Assembly: GCF_002270415.1 (NCBI RefSeq)
Contig: NZ_NNRI01000007.1
Span: 868,001 to 932,000, forward strand
DNA: 64,000 bases
Reading direction: 5' to 3'
DNA from: Mesorhizobium sophorae
Lineage (GTDB): Bacteria; Pseudomonadota; Alphaproteobacteria; Rhizobiales; Rhizobiaceae
Both the position numbers and the translations under genes were made by a program. A model generated the notes under the pieces. It saw only the letters and a program-made list of their open reading frames with translations. It was not told where the DNA came from and searched no databases. Each line of letters opens with the position of its first letter. Positions within the stretch are counted from its first letter, which is position 1. This document shows, piece after piece, positions 17,844-26,301 of the stretch.

Positions 17844-18248
17844 ATGACCAAGATGATCTTCATAAATCTGCCGGTGCGCGATCTGCAGGTAGCGACCAAG
17901 TTTTATCTCGCGATCGGCGGCACACTAAATCCGCAGTTCTCGAACGACCAGGCCAGTTCGATCATGTTCTCCGACTCGATTGGGGTGATGCTGCTGACGC
18001 ACCAGCACTATGGCCAGTTCACAACGCGTCAGATCGGCGACGCCAGGCGTGACAGCCAGATGCTGATCGCACTCACCGCCGGCAGCAAGGACGAGGTCAA
18101 TGCCACAATCGAGAAGGGTGTGGCGGCAGGCGGCCGCGCCGATCCCAACCCTGCGCAGGACCTCGGCTTCATGTTCAACCGCCACATCGAGGACCCCGAC
18201 GGCAACGTCTGGGAGTTCCTGTGGATGAACCCCGCCGCCATGCAATAG
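17844..18248 (+). CDS. VOC (glyoxalase-like) family protein
   Basis: This 134-residue protein has the vicinal oxygen chelate fold. It opens with FINLPVRDLQVATKFYLAIGG and closes with the usual EDPDGNVWEFLWM. The pattern matches small predicted lactoylglutathione-lyase-like proteins of unproved activity. It is divergent from a TetR gene and probably controlled by it, so a role in handling a reactive small molecule is plausible but not shown. Confidence 0.85.
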   Translation: MTKMIFINLPVRDLQVATKFYLAIGGTLNPQFSNDQASSIMFSDSIGVMLLTHQHYGQFTTRQIGDARRDSQMLIALTAGSKDEVNATIEKGVAAGGRADPNPAQDLGFMFNRHIEDPDGNVWEFLWMNPAAMQ

Positions 18249-18268
18249 CCCAGCGGGATCAAAGCGTC

Positions 18269-18310
18269 CAAAGCGCGTCGCGTCGACACGGATTCATGCG
18301 ACGCGCTTTG
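18269..18310. terminator. Strong hairpin after the VOC gene
   Basis: A perfect 13-base stem (CAAAGCGCGTCGC and GCGACGCGCTTTG) with a 16-base loop lies 21 bases after the VOC stop. No T-run follows, but the stem is long enough to block transcription or protect the 3' end. It could equally be a repeated palindromic element. Confidence 0.5.
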
Positions 18311-18336
18311 TGTTTCATGCAAGTCGTTCCCGGCGG

Positions 18337-18359
18337 AAACAATTCTCCCGGAATTGTTT
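18337..18359. terminator. Hairpin at the end of phhA
   Basis: A 9-base perfect stem (AAACAATTC and GAATTGTTT) with a 5-base loop overlaps the last bases of the leftward phhA gene, which is convergent with the VOC gene. Its A- and T-rich stem ends fit a bidirectional terminator. Confidence 0.5.
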
Positions 18360-19194
18360 AGACCGTCGCCGGGTCGAGCGCCGGCTGGCCTTTGTGGCGC
18401 CCGACGATCGCCTCGAAATCGGCGGTCTGGAAGGCATCGCGCAAGACGTCGAACGACGGCAGCACGAAATAGGCGCGCTGGAATTTGTCGATCTCGTAGC
18501 CGGTGCGCATCACCGTTTCGAGGTCGAACGGCACGTGGTGGGCGTCCTTGCCGTCGACGGCGAACTGCAACTCGGTAAACGACGACATCAGGCCGGCCCC
18601 AAAGGCCTTCAGCTGCTGGCCGTTCTCCTGCATAAGGCCATATTCGGCCGTGTACCAGTAGAGCCGGGTGATCATCTCGTCGCCGCCCAGCGCAATGATG
18701 TCGCCGGCCTTGCGGCCATACATCTGCATGAAGTCGGCAAACACCGGCTGCGACAGCACTGGTACGTGGCCGAAGAAATCATGGAACATGTCCGGCTCGA
18801 CGATGTAGTCGAGCTCCTGCCTGGTCCGAAGCCAGTTGGTGACCGGGAAGCGGCGGTTGGCGAGATGGTCGAAGAAAGGTGCGGCGGGAATGAGACCCGG
18901 CACGGCGACGATCTCCCAGCCGGTCAGCTTGCGCAGCTTGGTGCTGACGTCCTCGAAATCGGGGATGCGGTCGAGCAGGCCGAGCTTCTCGACGCCGTCG
19001 AGATAGGACTGGTGGGCGAGCTTGCGCGTAAGTTTGGTCTGGCGGTCGCACAGCGTGCGCCAGACCGCCTGCTCCTCGGAGCTGTAATCGTAACCCTGCG
19101 CTACGGTGAAATCGGCACGGCAAACCGAATAGTCGCCGCGCAACCCTTGCGCCGCGCAGTCGCGGGCATATTCGGCAACGCTCATCGTCGTCAT
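18358..19194 (-). CDS. phhA: Phenylalanine 4-monooxygenase
   Basis: Hydroxylates phenylalanine to tyrosine using oxygen, tetrahydropterin and non-haem iron. The 278-residue bacterial single-domain form shows the iron ligands: two His in FHDFFGHVPVL near residue 138 and the Glu in YWYTAEYGLM near residue 180. It is divergent from an AsnC/Lrp-type regulator, a common pairing for phhA in alphaproteobacteria, so regulation by aromatic amino acids through that protein is likely. Confidence 0.96.
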   Translation of the reverse strand: MTTMSVAEYARDCAAQGLRGDYSVCRADFTVAQGYDYSSEEQAVWRTLCDRQTKLTRKLAHQSYLDGVEKLGLLDRIPDFEDVSTKLRKLTGWEIVAVPGLIPAAPFFDHLANRRFPVTNWLRTRQELDYIVEPDMFHDFFGHVPVLSQPVFADFMQMYGRKAGDIIALGGDEMITRLYWYTAEYGLMQENGQQLKAFGAGLMSSFTELQFAVDGKDAHHVPFDLETVMRTGYEIDKFQRAYFVLPSFDVLRDAFQTADFEAIVGRHKGQPALDPATV

Positions 19195-19303
19195 GGTTCT
19201 TCTCCCTGCAAGTCATGAATGGCGGACGTGCCGAAAGGATAACCGGATCTGCCGAGGCAAATCGGTTTTGATGATGGCTCGAGCGCGATATTTTGGATAA
19301 CAT

Positions 19304-19331
19304 TCACTCCAGAAACGCTTTCATGGAGTGA
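19304..19331. promoter_or_regulatory. Candidate AsnC/Lrp operator
   Basis: TCACTCCA and TGGAGTGA are perfect 8-base inverted arms separated by 12 bases. The right arm contains the ribosome site of the regulator gene, so binding there would give autorepression. It also lies between the regulator and divergent phhA. Confidence 0.5.
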
Positions 19332-19333
19332 AA

Positions 19334-19810
19334 ATGCCTCAATTCGATGATTTCGAGATCAGGATGCTCGAGGTCCTGCAGGGCGACGGGCGCAAGCCGG
19401 TGTCCGAGCTGGCGCAAGAGATCGGGCTGTCGACGACCCCATGCGCACGACGCTTCGAGGCGCTGCAGGAGGCCGGCATCATCAAGGGTTTTGCCGCGGT
19501 AATCAGCCGCCGCGCGGTCGGCCTGATGGTCGAGGTGTTCATTCAGGTGCGCCTCGTCAGCCACAGCGACGGCTCGCCTGAAAGCTTCATCGCCGCCGTG
19601 CAGCGCATGGACGAGGTATCGTCATGCTGGACGATGACCGGCGACCACGATTTCCTGCTGCATGTCATGGTGCCGTCGGTCGACGAGCTCAATGCTTTCG
19701 TCATGCACCGGCTGATGCGGCTCGACGGCGTGCGCGATGTCCACACTCAGCTGGTGCTGCAGAACATCAAGGGCCCCGGCCACGTGCCGCTCGGCCACCT
19801 CAGGCGGTGA
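19334..19810 (+). CDS. Lrp/AsnC family transcriptional regulator
   Basis: This 158-residue protein has an N-terminal helix-turn-helix (LAQEIGLSTTPCARRFEALQEAG near residues 24-46) and a C-terminal RAM ligand domain (VHTQLVLQNIKGPGHVPLG at the end). The ATG at 19334 follows GGAG and is preferred over the GTG at 19328. Divergence from phhA suggests that it senses phenylalanine or tyrosine and controls that gene, as known for related pairs. Confidence 0.93.
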   Translation: MPQFDDFEIRMLEVLQGDGRKPVSELAQEIGLSTTPCARRFEALQEAGIIKGFAAVISRRAVGLMVEVFIQVRLVSHSDGSPESFIAAVQRMDEVSSCWTMTGDHDFLLHVMVPSVDELNAFVMHRLMRLDGVRDVHTQLVLQNIKGPGHVPLGHLRR

Positions 19811-19926
19811 TGGTGCCTGCCCTGCCCATCCCTGGGGAAAAGCTGCACGCAAACTGCTGAAACGGGCCAATCGGGCGTCCATATCGCCGGCCAACATCCG
19901 CGGACCAACTTGCCCGGAGGTCCACC

Positions 19927-21474
19927 ATGAAAATCGTCCTGATCAATCCGCCGCACACCGCCATCGGCAGCCGCGTGCCGGACGATCACCTGCCGCCGCT
20001 CGGCCTGCTGGCGCTCGGCGGACCGCTGATCGATGCCGGCCATGAGGTGCGCCTCGTCGACGCCGAGTTCGGGCCGATGCCGCTCGACATGGTGGTGCGC
20101 AATGCCCTGGACGATGATCCCGATTTCGTCCTGATCGGCCATTCCGGCTCGACCTCGGCGCACCCGACCGCCTTGCTGATAGCCGGCATGATCAAGCAGC
20201 GCGAGCCGGCGACCATCATCATCTATGGCGGCGTGTTTCCGACCTACCACTGGGGCGACATCCTGGCTGAAACGGACGTCTTCGACTTCATCGTGCGCGG
20301 CGAGGGCGAGGCGACTGTCGTGGCGCTGGTCGAGGCGCTGGAAATGCACCAGCCGCCTGCAAGCGTGGCGGGCATCGCCTTTCGCGACGATCTGCGCCGT
20401 CCCTTCGCCACGCAGCCGGCAATGACCATCGCCGATCTCGACGCCTACCGTGTCGGCTGGGAGTTGATCGACCATATCAGCTACAGCTACTGGGGCGGCA
20501 AGCGTGCAGTGGTCATGCAGTTTTCGCGCGGCTGCCCGCATCTGTGCAATTATTGCGGCCAGCGCGGCTTCTGGACCCGCTGGCGGCATCGCGATCCGGT
20601 GAAATTCGCCAAGGAGATCGCCTGGCTGCACCGCGAGCACGGCGTCGAGCTGATCAACCTTGCCGACGAGAACCCGACCGTATCGAAGAAGGCCTGGCGC
20701 GCTTTTCTCGACGCCATGATCACCGAGAACGTACCGGTGCTGATCGTCGGCTCGACCCGCGCCGACGACATCGTGCGCGATGCCGACATCCTGCATCTCT
20801 ACCGCAAGGCGGGCGTCATCCGCTGGCTGCTCGGCATGGAAAACACCGACGAACAGATGCTTGCATTGATCCGCAAGGGCGGCAGCACCTCGTCCGACCG
20901 CGAGGCGATAAGGCTGCTGCGCCTCAACGGCATCCTGTCGATGGCGACCTGGGTGGCCGGTTTCGAGGACGAAGGCTTTCGCGACCTGTGGCGCGGCTTT
21001 CGCCAGCTCATCGCCTACGATCCCGACCAGATCCAGGCGCTTTATGTCACGCCGCATCGCTGGACACCGTTCTTCAGGATCGCGCGGGATCGCAAGGTGA
21101 TCCAGAAGGATGCCCGCCTGTGGGACTACAAGCACCAGGTGCTGCAAATGACGCGGCTGAAACCGTGGATGCTGTTTTTCAGCGTCAAGCTGATCGAACT
21201 GGCGGTGCAATCGCGGCCGAAGGCGCTGGCGCGCATGCTGTTCCACAAGGACCCCGAGCAGCGGCATTCGATGCGCTGGTACACGCAGATGGGGCGCCGC
21301 GTCTGGTTCCGCGAGGTCTGGGGATTTCTAGCCCGCGACGGACGGGTGACGGACGGCCCGACGCTTGCCGAGTTCTGGGGGGCGCCGCAGGACGCCGAGG
21401 AGGAATCGATGAGCGTTCGCCGCCCGCCGCGCAAGCTGGCTTTGCCCGGGATCGCGGTCTCACCGAACGCCTGA
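19927..21474 (+). CDS. B12-binding radical SAM protein, BchE-like
   Basis: The 515-residue product has an N-terminal cobalamin-binding-type Rossmann domain (MKIVLINPPHTAIGSRVPDD to about residue 140) and a radical SAM domain. The iron-sulfur motif is CPHLCNYC, CxxxCxxC, near residue 203. The C-terminal part, with LWDYKHQVLQMTRLKPW, resembles BchE, the oxygen-independent Mg-protoporphyrin monomethyl ester cyclase. No other bacteriochlorophyll genes are in view, so a different methylation or cyclisation substrate is possible. An AsnC-type regulator gene lies upstream on the same strand. Confidence 0.85.
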   Translation: MKIVLINPPHTAIGSRVPDDHLPPLGLLALGGPLIDAGHEVRLVDAEFGPMPLDMVVRNALDDDPDFVLIGHSGSTSAHPTALLIAGMIKQREPATIIIYGGVFPTYHWGDILAETDVFDFIVRGEGEATVVALVEALEMHQPPASVAGIAFRDDLRRPFATQPAMTIADLDAYRVGWELIDHISYSYWGGKRAVVMQFSRGCPHLCNYCGQRGFWTRWRHRDPVKFAKEIAWLHREHGVELINLADENPTVSKKAWRAFLDAMITENVPVLIVGSTRADDIVRDADILHLYRKAGVIRWLLGMENTDEQMLALIRKGGSTSSDREAIRLLRLNGILSMATWVAGFEDEGFRDLWRGFRQLIAYDPDQIQALYVTPHRWTPFFRIARDRKVIQKDARLWDYKHQVLQMTRLKPWMLFFSVKLIELAVQSRPKALARMLFHKDPEQRHSMRWYTQMGRRVWFREVWGFLARDGRVTDGPTLAEFWGAPQDAEEESMSVRRPPRKLALPGIAVSPNA

Positions 21475-21495
21475 CCGCTCGTCTCTTGAATTAAT

Positions 21496-21560
21496 ATACG
21501 TCGCGTATGCGTATTGACATACGAAGCGTATGCACCCACATCGAACATACGGGACGTATG
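21496..21560. promoter_or_regulatory. Three copies of an ATACG-N3-CGTAT operator
   Basis: Three dyads are visible: ATACG/CGTAT at 21496-21508, CATACG/CGTATG at 21518-21532 and CATACG/CGTATG at 21546-21560. Each has a 3-base centre, and the centres are 23 and 28 bases apart. A TTGACA hexamer (21514-21519) overlaps the second dyad, so binding there would block a promoter. The arrangement suggests a TetR- or MarR-like repressor encoded elsewhere. The next gene rightward is ridA, at 21693. Confidence 0.7.
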
Positions 21561-21692
21561 TCAATAGCCGCCCCGCGCAGTGGAGTGCAGTGATCCAAAA
21601 CCCTTAAGCCTTACGAACGGCACTCGCCTTGCCGGCGAAGCCAATTCGCGACGCTGGAGGCCTGGGCTGCCTTGTTTGAAATGGAGTGAACT

Positions 21693-22091
21693 ATGACCAA
21701 ACGCGACGCGATCTTCCCTGCCGGCCGGCAGGCTCTCTACGAGATCAACCGTTACTCGGCGGCGATCCGCTCTGGCGACTTCCTGTTCGTCTCTGGCCAG
21801 GTCGGCAGTCGCGAGGATGGGTCGGCCGAGCCGATCTTCGAAAGGCAGGTCCATCTGGCTTTCGACAATCTCGCCGCGGTGCTGAAGGCCGCCGGCTGCA
21901 CGTTCGACGACATTGTCGACGTGACCACCTTCCACACAGATCCGGCCACGCAATGGGGAGCGATCGACGCCGTTCGCCTGAAGGCGTTCGGCGAACCGCC
22001 CTACCCGAACTGGACCGCGGTGGGCGTGAACTGGCTGGCGGGCTTCGATTTCGAAATCAAGGTCATCGCGCGCCTTCCGCAGCCCGCCTGA
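21693..22091 (+). CDS. RidA family protein
   Basis: RidA-type proteins hydrolyse reactive enamine/imine intermediates, but many subfamilies have other or unknown roles. This 132-residue member has the fold pattern DFLFVSGQVGSREDG near residue 28 and DIVDVTTFHTD near residue 75. A GGAG site precedes the ATG at 21693. The upstream triple operator may control it. Confidence 0.85.
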   Translation: MTKRDAIFPAGRQALYEINRYSAAIRSGDFLFVSGQVGSREDGSAEPIFERQVHLAFDNLAAVLKAAGCTFDDIVDVTTFHTDPATQWGAIDAVRLKAFGEPPYPNWTAVGVNWLAGFDFEIKVIARLPQPA

Positions 22092-22099
22092 GCTTCGGC

Positions 22100-22993
22100 T
22101 CAGCGCACGATCAGCGTGCCGGCGCCGTGTTCGGTGAACAGCTCAAGCAGCACCGAATGCGGCGTCTTGCCGTTGAGGATGACGACGCCCTCGACGCCGC
22201 GCTCTATCGCCTCGATGCAGGTCTCGACCTTGGGGATCATGCCGCCCGAAACCGTGCCGTCCTTGATCAGCGCCTTGGCCTCGGCCACGGTGAGTTCGTC
22301 GATCAGCTTCTTGTTCTTGTCGAGCACGCCGGGCACGTCGGTGAGGAACAGCAGGCGCGTTGCCTGGCAGGCGCCGGCAATGGCGCCGGCGAAGGTGTCG
22401 GCGTTGATGTTGTAGGTGTGGCCGTCGCGGCCGGGCGCCACTGGCGCCAGCACCGGGATCATTTCGGAGCGCGCCAGGAGGTCGAGCAAGGTGCGGTCGA
22501 CCTCGACCGGCTCGCCGACGAAACCGAGATCGAGGACGCGTTCGATGTTGGAGTCCGGATCGATCATCGTCTTGCGCGCCTTTTCGGCGAAGACCATGTT
22601 GCCGTCCTTGCCGCACAGGCCGATTGCCCATTCGCCCTCGGCGTTGATCAACGCCACGATCTCCTTGTTGATCGAGCCGGCCAGCACCATCTCGACGATC
22701 TCGACCGTCTTCTGGTCGGTGACGCGCAGGCCGCCCTCGAACTTGGATTCGATGCCCATCTTGGCCAGCATGGCGCCGATCTGCGGGCCGCCGCCATGGA
22801 CGACGATCGGGTTGACGCCCGATTGCTTCAACAGCGCGATGTCGCGCGCGAAAGCCTTGCCGAGCTCGATATCGCCCATGGCGTGGCCGCCATATTTCAC
22901 CACGACCGTCTTGTGCTCGTAGCGCTGCATGTAAGGCAGCGCCCGCGAAAGCAGGGCGGCCTGCATTTCGGCGGTGGCGGTGATTTCCGTCAT
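22100..22993 (-). CDS. argB: Acetylglutamate kinase
   Basis: Phosphorylates N-acetylglutamate in arginine biosynthesis. The 297-residue protein starts at the ATG at 22993 ([15 protein letters not shown]). It contains [11 protein letters not shown] near residue 32, the substrate loop [14 protein letters not shown] near residue 70 and the nucleotide region [14 protein letters not shown]. The length is standard for the hexameric form. It is convergent with ridA. Confidence 0.96.
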   Translation of the reverse strand: MTEITATAEMQAALLSRALPYMQRYEHKTVVVKYGGHAMGDIELGKAFARDIALLKQSGVNPIVVHGGGPQIGAMLAKMGIESKFEGGLRVTDQKTVEIVEMVLAGSINKEIVALINAEGEWAIGLCGKDGNMVFAEKARKTMIDPDSNIERVLDLGFVGEPVEVDRTLLDLLARSEMIPVLAPVAPGRDGHTYNINADTFAGAIAGACQATRLLFLTDVPGVLDKNKKLIDELTVAEAKALIKDGTVSGGMIPKVETCIEAIERGVEGVVILNGKTPHSVLLELFTEHGAGTLIVR

Positions 22994-23019
22994 CGGCGTG
23001 GTTCCTGGCTTTTGGTTTT

Positions 23020-23068
23020 GTGCATGTCGTCGTCCCAAAACTGCTGGGCACTCTTGGGCGACATGCAC
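23020..23068. repeat. Rhizobiales intergenic palindrome, copy 4
   Basis: GTGCATGTCG and CGACATGCAC form the outer arms of a 49-base palindrome, with CCCAAAAC facing CTTGGG inside. It lies just upstream of argB on the leader side. Same layout as the copies at 5327, 11590 and 16249. Confidence 0.7.
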
Positions 23069-23175
23069 TTGGTTTATGCATGATGCATCAGGTAAGGACG
23101 GCGGCGTCTTAGCGGGAATTGGGGCCAGCCGCAAATGGCTTTGCTGTCATATTCGGGCGCCTCACGACGTCGTCA

Positions 23176-24672
23176 TCATGACGGCACCCTCAGCGGCGCC
23201 CTGCGGCCCAACCAACCCGAGATCTTCTCCATCTGCGCGGCAAGCGACAGCAGTGTCTCCTCGTCGCCCGGCCGGCCCACCGCCTGGATGCCGAGCGGCA
23301 GGCCGGCATCGGTGACATGGACCGGCAGCGCGATCGACGGCTGGCCGCTGACATTCTGGATCGCCGGCCAATGGGTGAACCCGAGGCTCTTGTCCATCAG
23401 TTGGCCGAGCAATGGCTTCAGCTTCAGCAAGACGGTGAGATGAAGCTTGTCGAGCAGGTTCTCGATGAGTTCGTCAGCGCCTTTCGGGTCCATGGCGCCG
23501 CAGGCGAGCGGCGGGTGGGCGATGATCGGCATCAGCACGGCATCATATTGCGCGGTCTCCGCGATCAGCTGTCGCGAAGTCGCATGCAGCCGCTGCAGGC
23601 CGGCGTAGATCTCGCCGGCCGATACGAGCTCGCCGAAGCGAGCGAGGATGCGCGTCGCGCGCTCGATGTCGCCCAGAACGGAACGGCCGACACGCAGCGC
23701 CTCGGCCCGCATCGTACCGGCGACGGCCGAGGCCACGCCCGTGGCAAAATCGGCGAAGAAATCGCGCCGGATAAAGGGCAGGTCGATGTCCTCGACCGTA
23801 TGGCCGCCCTCGCGGGCGAGCGTGACCGCGGCGTCGAGCGCGACAAGCGTCTCGACCGAGACCGGCAGGCCAAGCGGCGACTTGCGGTACACGGCCAGCC
23901 TGAGCTTGCCGGGATCGCGCGCGGCAGCCGCCACGAAGCTGCCCTTGGGCGACGGCGCCGCATAGGGCGTCAAAAGATCGGGACCGTGGGTGAGGTCGAG
24001 CAGCAGCGCGCAGTCGCGCACCGAGCGGGTGAGCGCATGGTCGACGACCATGCCGTACCAGCTCTCGCTCACCAGCGGCGTCAGCGGTATGCGGCCGCGC
24101 GACGTCTTCAGGCCGACAAGCCCGGTGCAGGCGGCAGGCACCCGGATCGAGCCGCCGCCATCCGAGGCATGCGCCACCGGCACGACGCCGGCAGCGACCA
24201 GCGCCGCCGCACCCCCGGATGAGCCGCCGCTGGTATGGCCGGTGTTCCAGGGATTGCGGGTGATGCCGAAGGCCTTGGATTCGGTCATCAGCCGAAGCCC
24301 GTATTCCGGCGACGTCGAGGTGACGATCGGAATGAGGCCGGCGGCGAGGTAGCGATCGGTCAGCACCGAATTGACATCAGCCCGCCATGCCGGAATACGG
24401 CTGCCGCCATGCGTCGAGACGCCCTTGATGGCGATGCCGAGATCCTTGATGGCAAAGGGAATGCCGGCCAGCGGCAGCGAGCGGTCGACGGTCTTCGCCA
24501 GGGCCCGCGCGGCATCGTAAAGCGGCTCCGCCGTGGCGTTGATGTCGGAACGGGTGGCCTCGGCGCGGGCGATCGCGGCTTCGGTCAGCTCGATTGGTGA
24601 CAACTCGCCCTTGCGGACCAGGTCGGCAAGGCCGGTTGCATCTTGCGCCCACAATGTATGTTCAACCGACAT
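23176..24672 (-). CDS. Amidase (amidase signature family)
   Basis: The 498-residue product starts at the ATG at 24672 (MSVEHTLWAQDATGL). The Ser-cisSer-Lys triad of the amidase signature family is visible: Lys in PFAIKDLGIA near residue 83, the Gly/Ser-rich loop HTSGGSSGGAAAL near residue 155, and the nucleophile region ASDGGGSIRVPA. The C-terminal SIALPVHVTDAGLPLGIQAV is typical. The substrate is unknown; the GatA role is unlikely because gatC and gatB are absent. Confidence 0.92.
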   Translation of the reverse strand: MSVEHTLWAQDATGLADLVRKGELSPIELTEAAIARAEATRSDINATAEPLYDAARALAKTVDRSLPLAGIPFAIKDLGIAIKGVSTHGGSRIPAWRADVNSVLTDRYLAAGLIPIVTSTSPEYGLRLMTESKAFGITRNPWNTGHTSGGSSGGAAALVAAGVVPVAHASDGGGSIRVPAACTGLVGLKTSRGRIPLTPLVSESWYGMVVDHALTRSVRDCALLLDLTHGPDLLTPYAAPSPKGSFVAAAARDPGKLRLAVYRKSPLGLPVSVETLVALDAAVTLAREGGHTVEDIDLPFIRRDFFADFATGVASAVAGTMRAEALRVGRSVLGDIERATRILARFGELVSAGEIYAGLQRLHATSRQLIAETAQYDAVLMPIIAHPPLACGAMDPKGADELIENLLDKLHLTVLLKLKPLLGQLMDKSLGFTHWPAIQNVSGQPSIALPVHVTDAGLPLGIQAVGRPGDEETLLSLAAQMEKISGWLGRRAPLRVPS

Positions 24673-24823
24673 GCGCGTTTTCCTCACCGTGGGAAGACAA
24701 GCTAGCCAGTGGCGATTTCATTGGCAATCGACGGACAGATCCGGGCCGGCAATGCGGCAAGTCTGGCGTGCACAAGGCGATTTCCGTCGTTGCAAATACG
24801 TTTCAATCCCCTAACTTGCCTGC

Positions 24824-25363
24824 ATGACGCCGCAGGACATCACCAAGCTGATCGTCCGGACTTCGATGAAGGATCGGGCAGCGTTCGATCTGCTCTACCG
24901 GCAGACCAGTGCGAAACTTTTCGGCGTCTGCCTTCGTGTATTGAACGACCGGGGAGATGCCGAAGAAGCCCTGCAGGAAGTCTTCGTCAAGATCTGGACG
25001 AAGGCGGACCGTTTTGCCGTCTCAGACTTGAGCCCGATCTCCTGGCTGGTGGCGATCGCGCGCAACCACGCGATCGATCGCGTCAGAGCGCGACGCAAGC
25101 CCGCCCTCGATATCGATGCCGCGCTCGACGTGGCCGATCCGACGCCAGGGCCTGAAGCGATGGTGGTGGCGGGCGGTGAATCCGAACGCATCCATCATTG
25201 TCTCGACGAGCTGGAGAAGGACCGGGCGGCGGCCGTCCGGGGCGCCTACCTCAAGGGCGAGAGCTATGCCGAACTGGCGGAGCGCCATGGCGTACCGTTG
25301 AACACGATGCGTACCTGGCTGCGCCGCAGCCTGTTGAAACTCAGAGAATGTCTGGAAAGATGA
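24824..25363 (+). CDS. ECF-type RNA polymerase sigma factor (SigK-like)
   Basis: This 179-residue protein has sigma region 2 (FDLLYRQTSAKLFGVCLRVL, then DAEEALQEVFVKIW) and region 4 (YAELAERHGVPLNTMRTWLR at the C-terminus). The next gene overlaps it by 4 bases (ATGA) and encodes an RskA-like anti-sigma factor. The pair looks like the SigK/RskA type, known to respond to envelope or redox stress in other bacteria. The fasciclin gene and exported MsrB downstream are plausible targets. Confidence 0.93.
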   Translation: MTPQDITKLIVRTSMKDRAAFDLLYRQTSAKLFGVCLRVLNDRGDAEEALQEVFVKIWTKADRFAVSDLSPISWLVAIARNHAIDRVRARRKPALDIDAALDVADPTPGPEAMVVAGGESERIHHCLDELEKDRAAAVRGAYLKGESYAELAERHGVPLNTMRTWLRRSLLKLRECLER

Positions 25364-26088
25364 CGCTGGCAGAAGACAACGGACCGGAACGTGGAGGCGA
25401 CGACCTGCTCGCCGCCGAATACGTTCTCGGCGTGCTGCCGGCGGAGGAGCGGCAGATCGCGTCCAGGCGCATCGATGCGGAGACCGGGTTCGCCCGTCTT
25501 GTCGACAGCTGGGAGGTCTCGTTCTCGCCGCTGGCCGCCGCCTACCCGGAAATCGTGCCGCCGGCTTCGGTCAAGGCTGCGATCGATAGCCGCCTGTTCA
25601 CGTCCACTGCGGCCGTGACCACGCCCACCGAATCGCGCGGCGGGCTGTGGTCCAGCCTGGCCTTCTGGCGCGGCCTCACTGCGGCGGCGGTCGCTGCGCT
25701 GGCGATCTACATCGCCGTGCCCGCTATCAACCCGCCGGTCGAGCAGCCGCAGGCGCGCCTCGTCGCCTCGCTGGCCGCCGATGGCAGCGATGTCAAATAT
25801 CTCGCCGTCTATGACGCCGCGCATCACGAGGTCGGCCTGTCGCATGTCTCCGGCGAGCGTGCCGCCGGCAAGGACTTCGAGCTGTGGATGATCGAAGGCA
25901 AGAACCCGCCGGTCTCGATGGGCATCATCCCGGCCGGCGCGACAGCGCATATTGTCGTCTCGCCGGCAGCCCGGCAGAAGCTCGCCCAGGGCGCGGTGCT
26001 CGCCGTCAGCCTCGAGCCGGCAGGCGGTTCGCCGACCGGCCAGCCGACCGGACCAGTGGTCGCGGCGGGCGATCTGAAGAGCATCTGA
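25360..26088 (+). CDS. Anti-sigma factor, RskA-like
   Basis: The 242-residue product starts at the ATG at 25360, which overlaps the sigma gene stop; a second ATG at 25348 is possible. The N-terminal cytoplasmic part (DDLLAAEYVLGVLPAEE) matches the short anti-sigma domain. One membrane helix follows near residue 110 (GLTAAAVAALAIYIAVPAI), then a periplasmic RskA C-terminal domain (GKDFELWMIEGKNPPVSMGI). It should hold the sigma factor at the membrane until a signal releases it. Confidence 0.92.
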   Translation: MTLAEDNGPERGGDDLLAAEYVLGVLPAEERQIASRRIDAETGFARLVDSWEVSFSPLAAAYPEIVPPASVKAAIDSRLFTSTAAVTTPTESRGGLWSSLAFWRGLTAAAVAALAIYIAVPAINPPVEQPQARLVASLAADGSDVKYLAVYDAAHHEVGLSHVSGERAAGKDFELWMIEGKNPPVSMGIIPAGATAHIVVSPAARQKLAQGAVLAVSLEPAGGSPTGQPTGPVVAAGDLKSI

Positions 26089-26224
26089 CGGCTTTACCGC
26101 TTACATAGAAGACTTTCAGTCTATTTTTCGCATATGATGTCTAACTGCGTCGGTGAGTGGCCAAAACGCATTGTGGGAAAATCACTCTGCGGGGCAAATA
26201 AAATTAAAAAATCCTGATGTTTCT

Positions 26225-26249
26225 GAAACTCCCGCATTTTTTACCCGTA
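26225..26249 (+). promoter_or_regulatory. Possible ECF-sigma promoter
   Basis: GAAAC at 26225-26229 and CGTA at 26246-26249 are separated by 16 bases, as in many ECF promoters. It lies 52 bases before the fasciclin gene start and downstream of the sigma/anti-sigma pair. The match is by eye only, and the same elements were not found before the second fasciclin gene. Confidence 0.35.
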
Positions 26250-26301
26250 TCTCCTCGCGTCCCCAAGGATGGGAAGAGAAAAACCCGAGGAGTTTGACAT
26301 C

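Noticed and set aside
19747..21267. Minus-strand frame of 506 codons
   Set aside because: Antisense to the radical SAM gene with its CxxxCxxC motif; no domain was seen in the minus frame.
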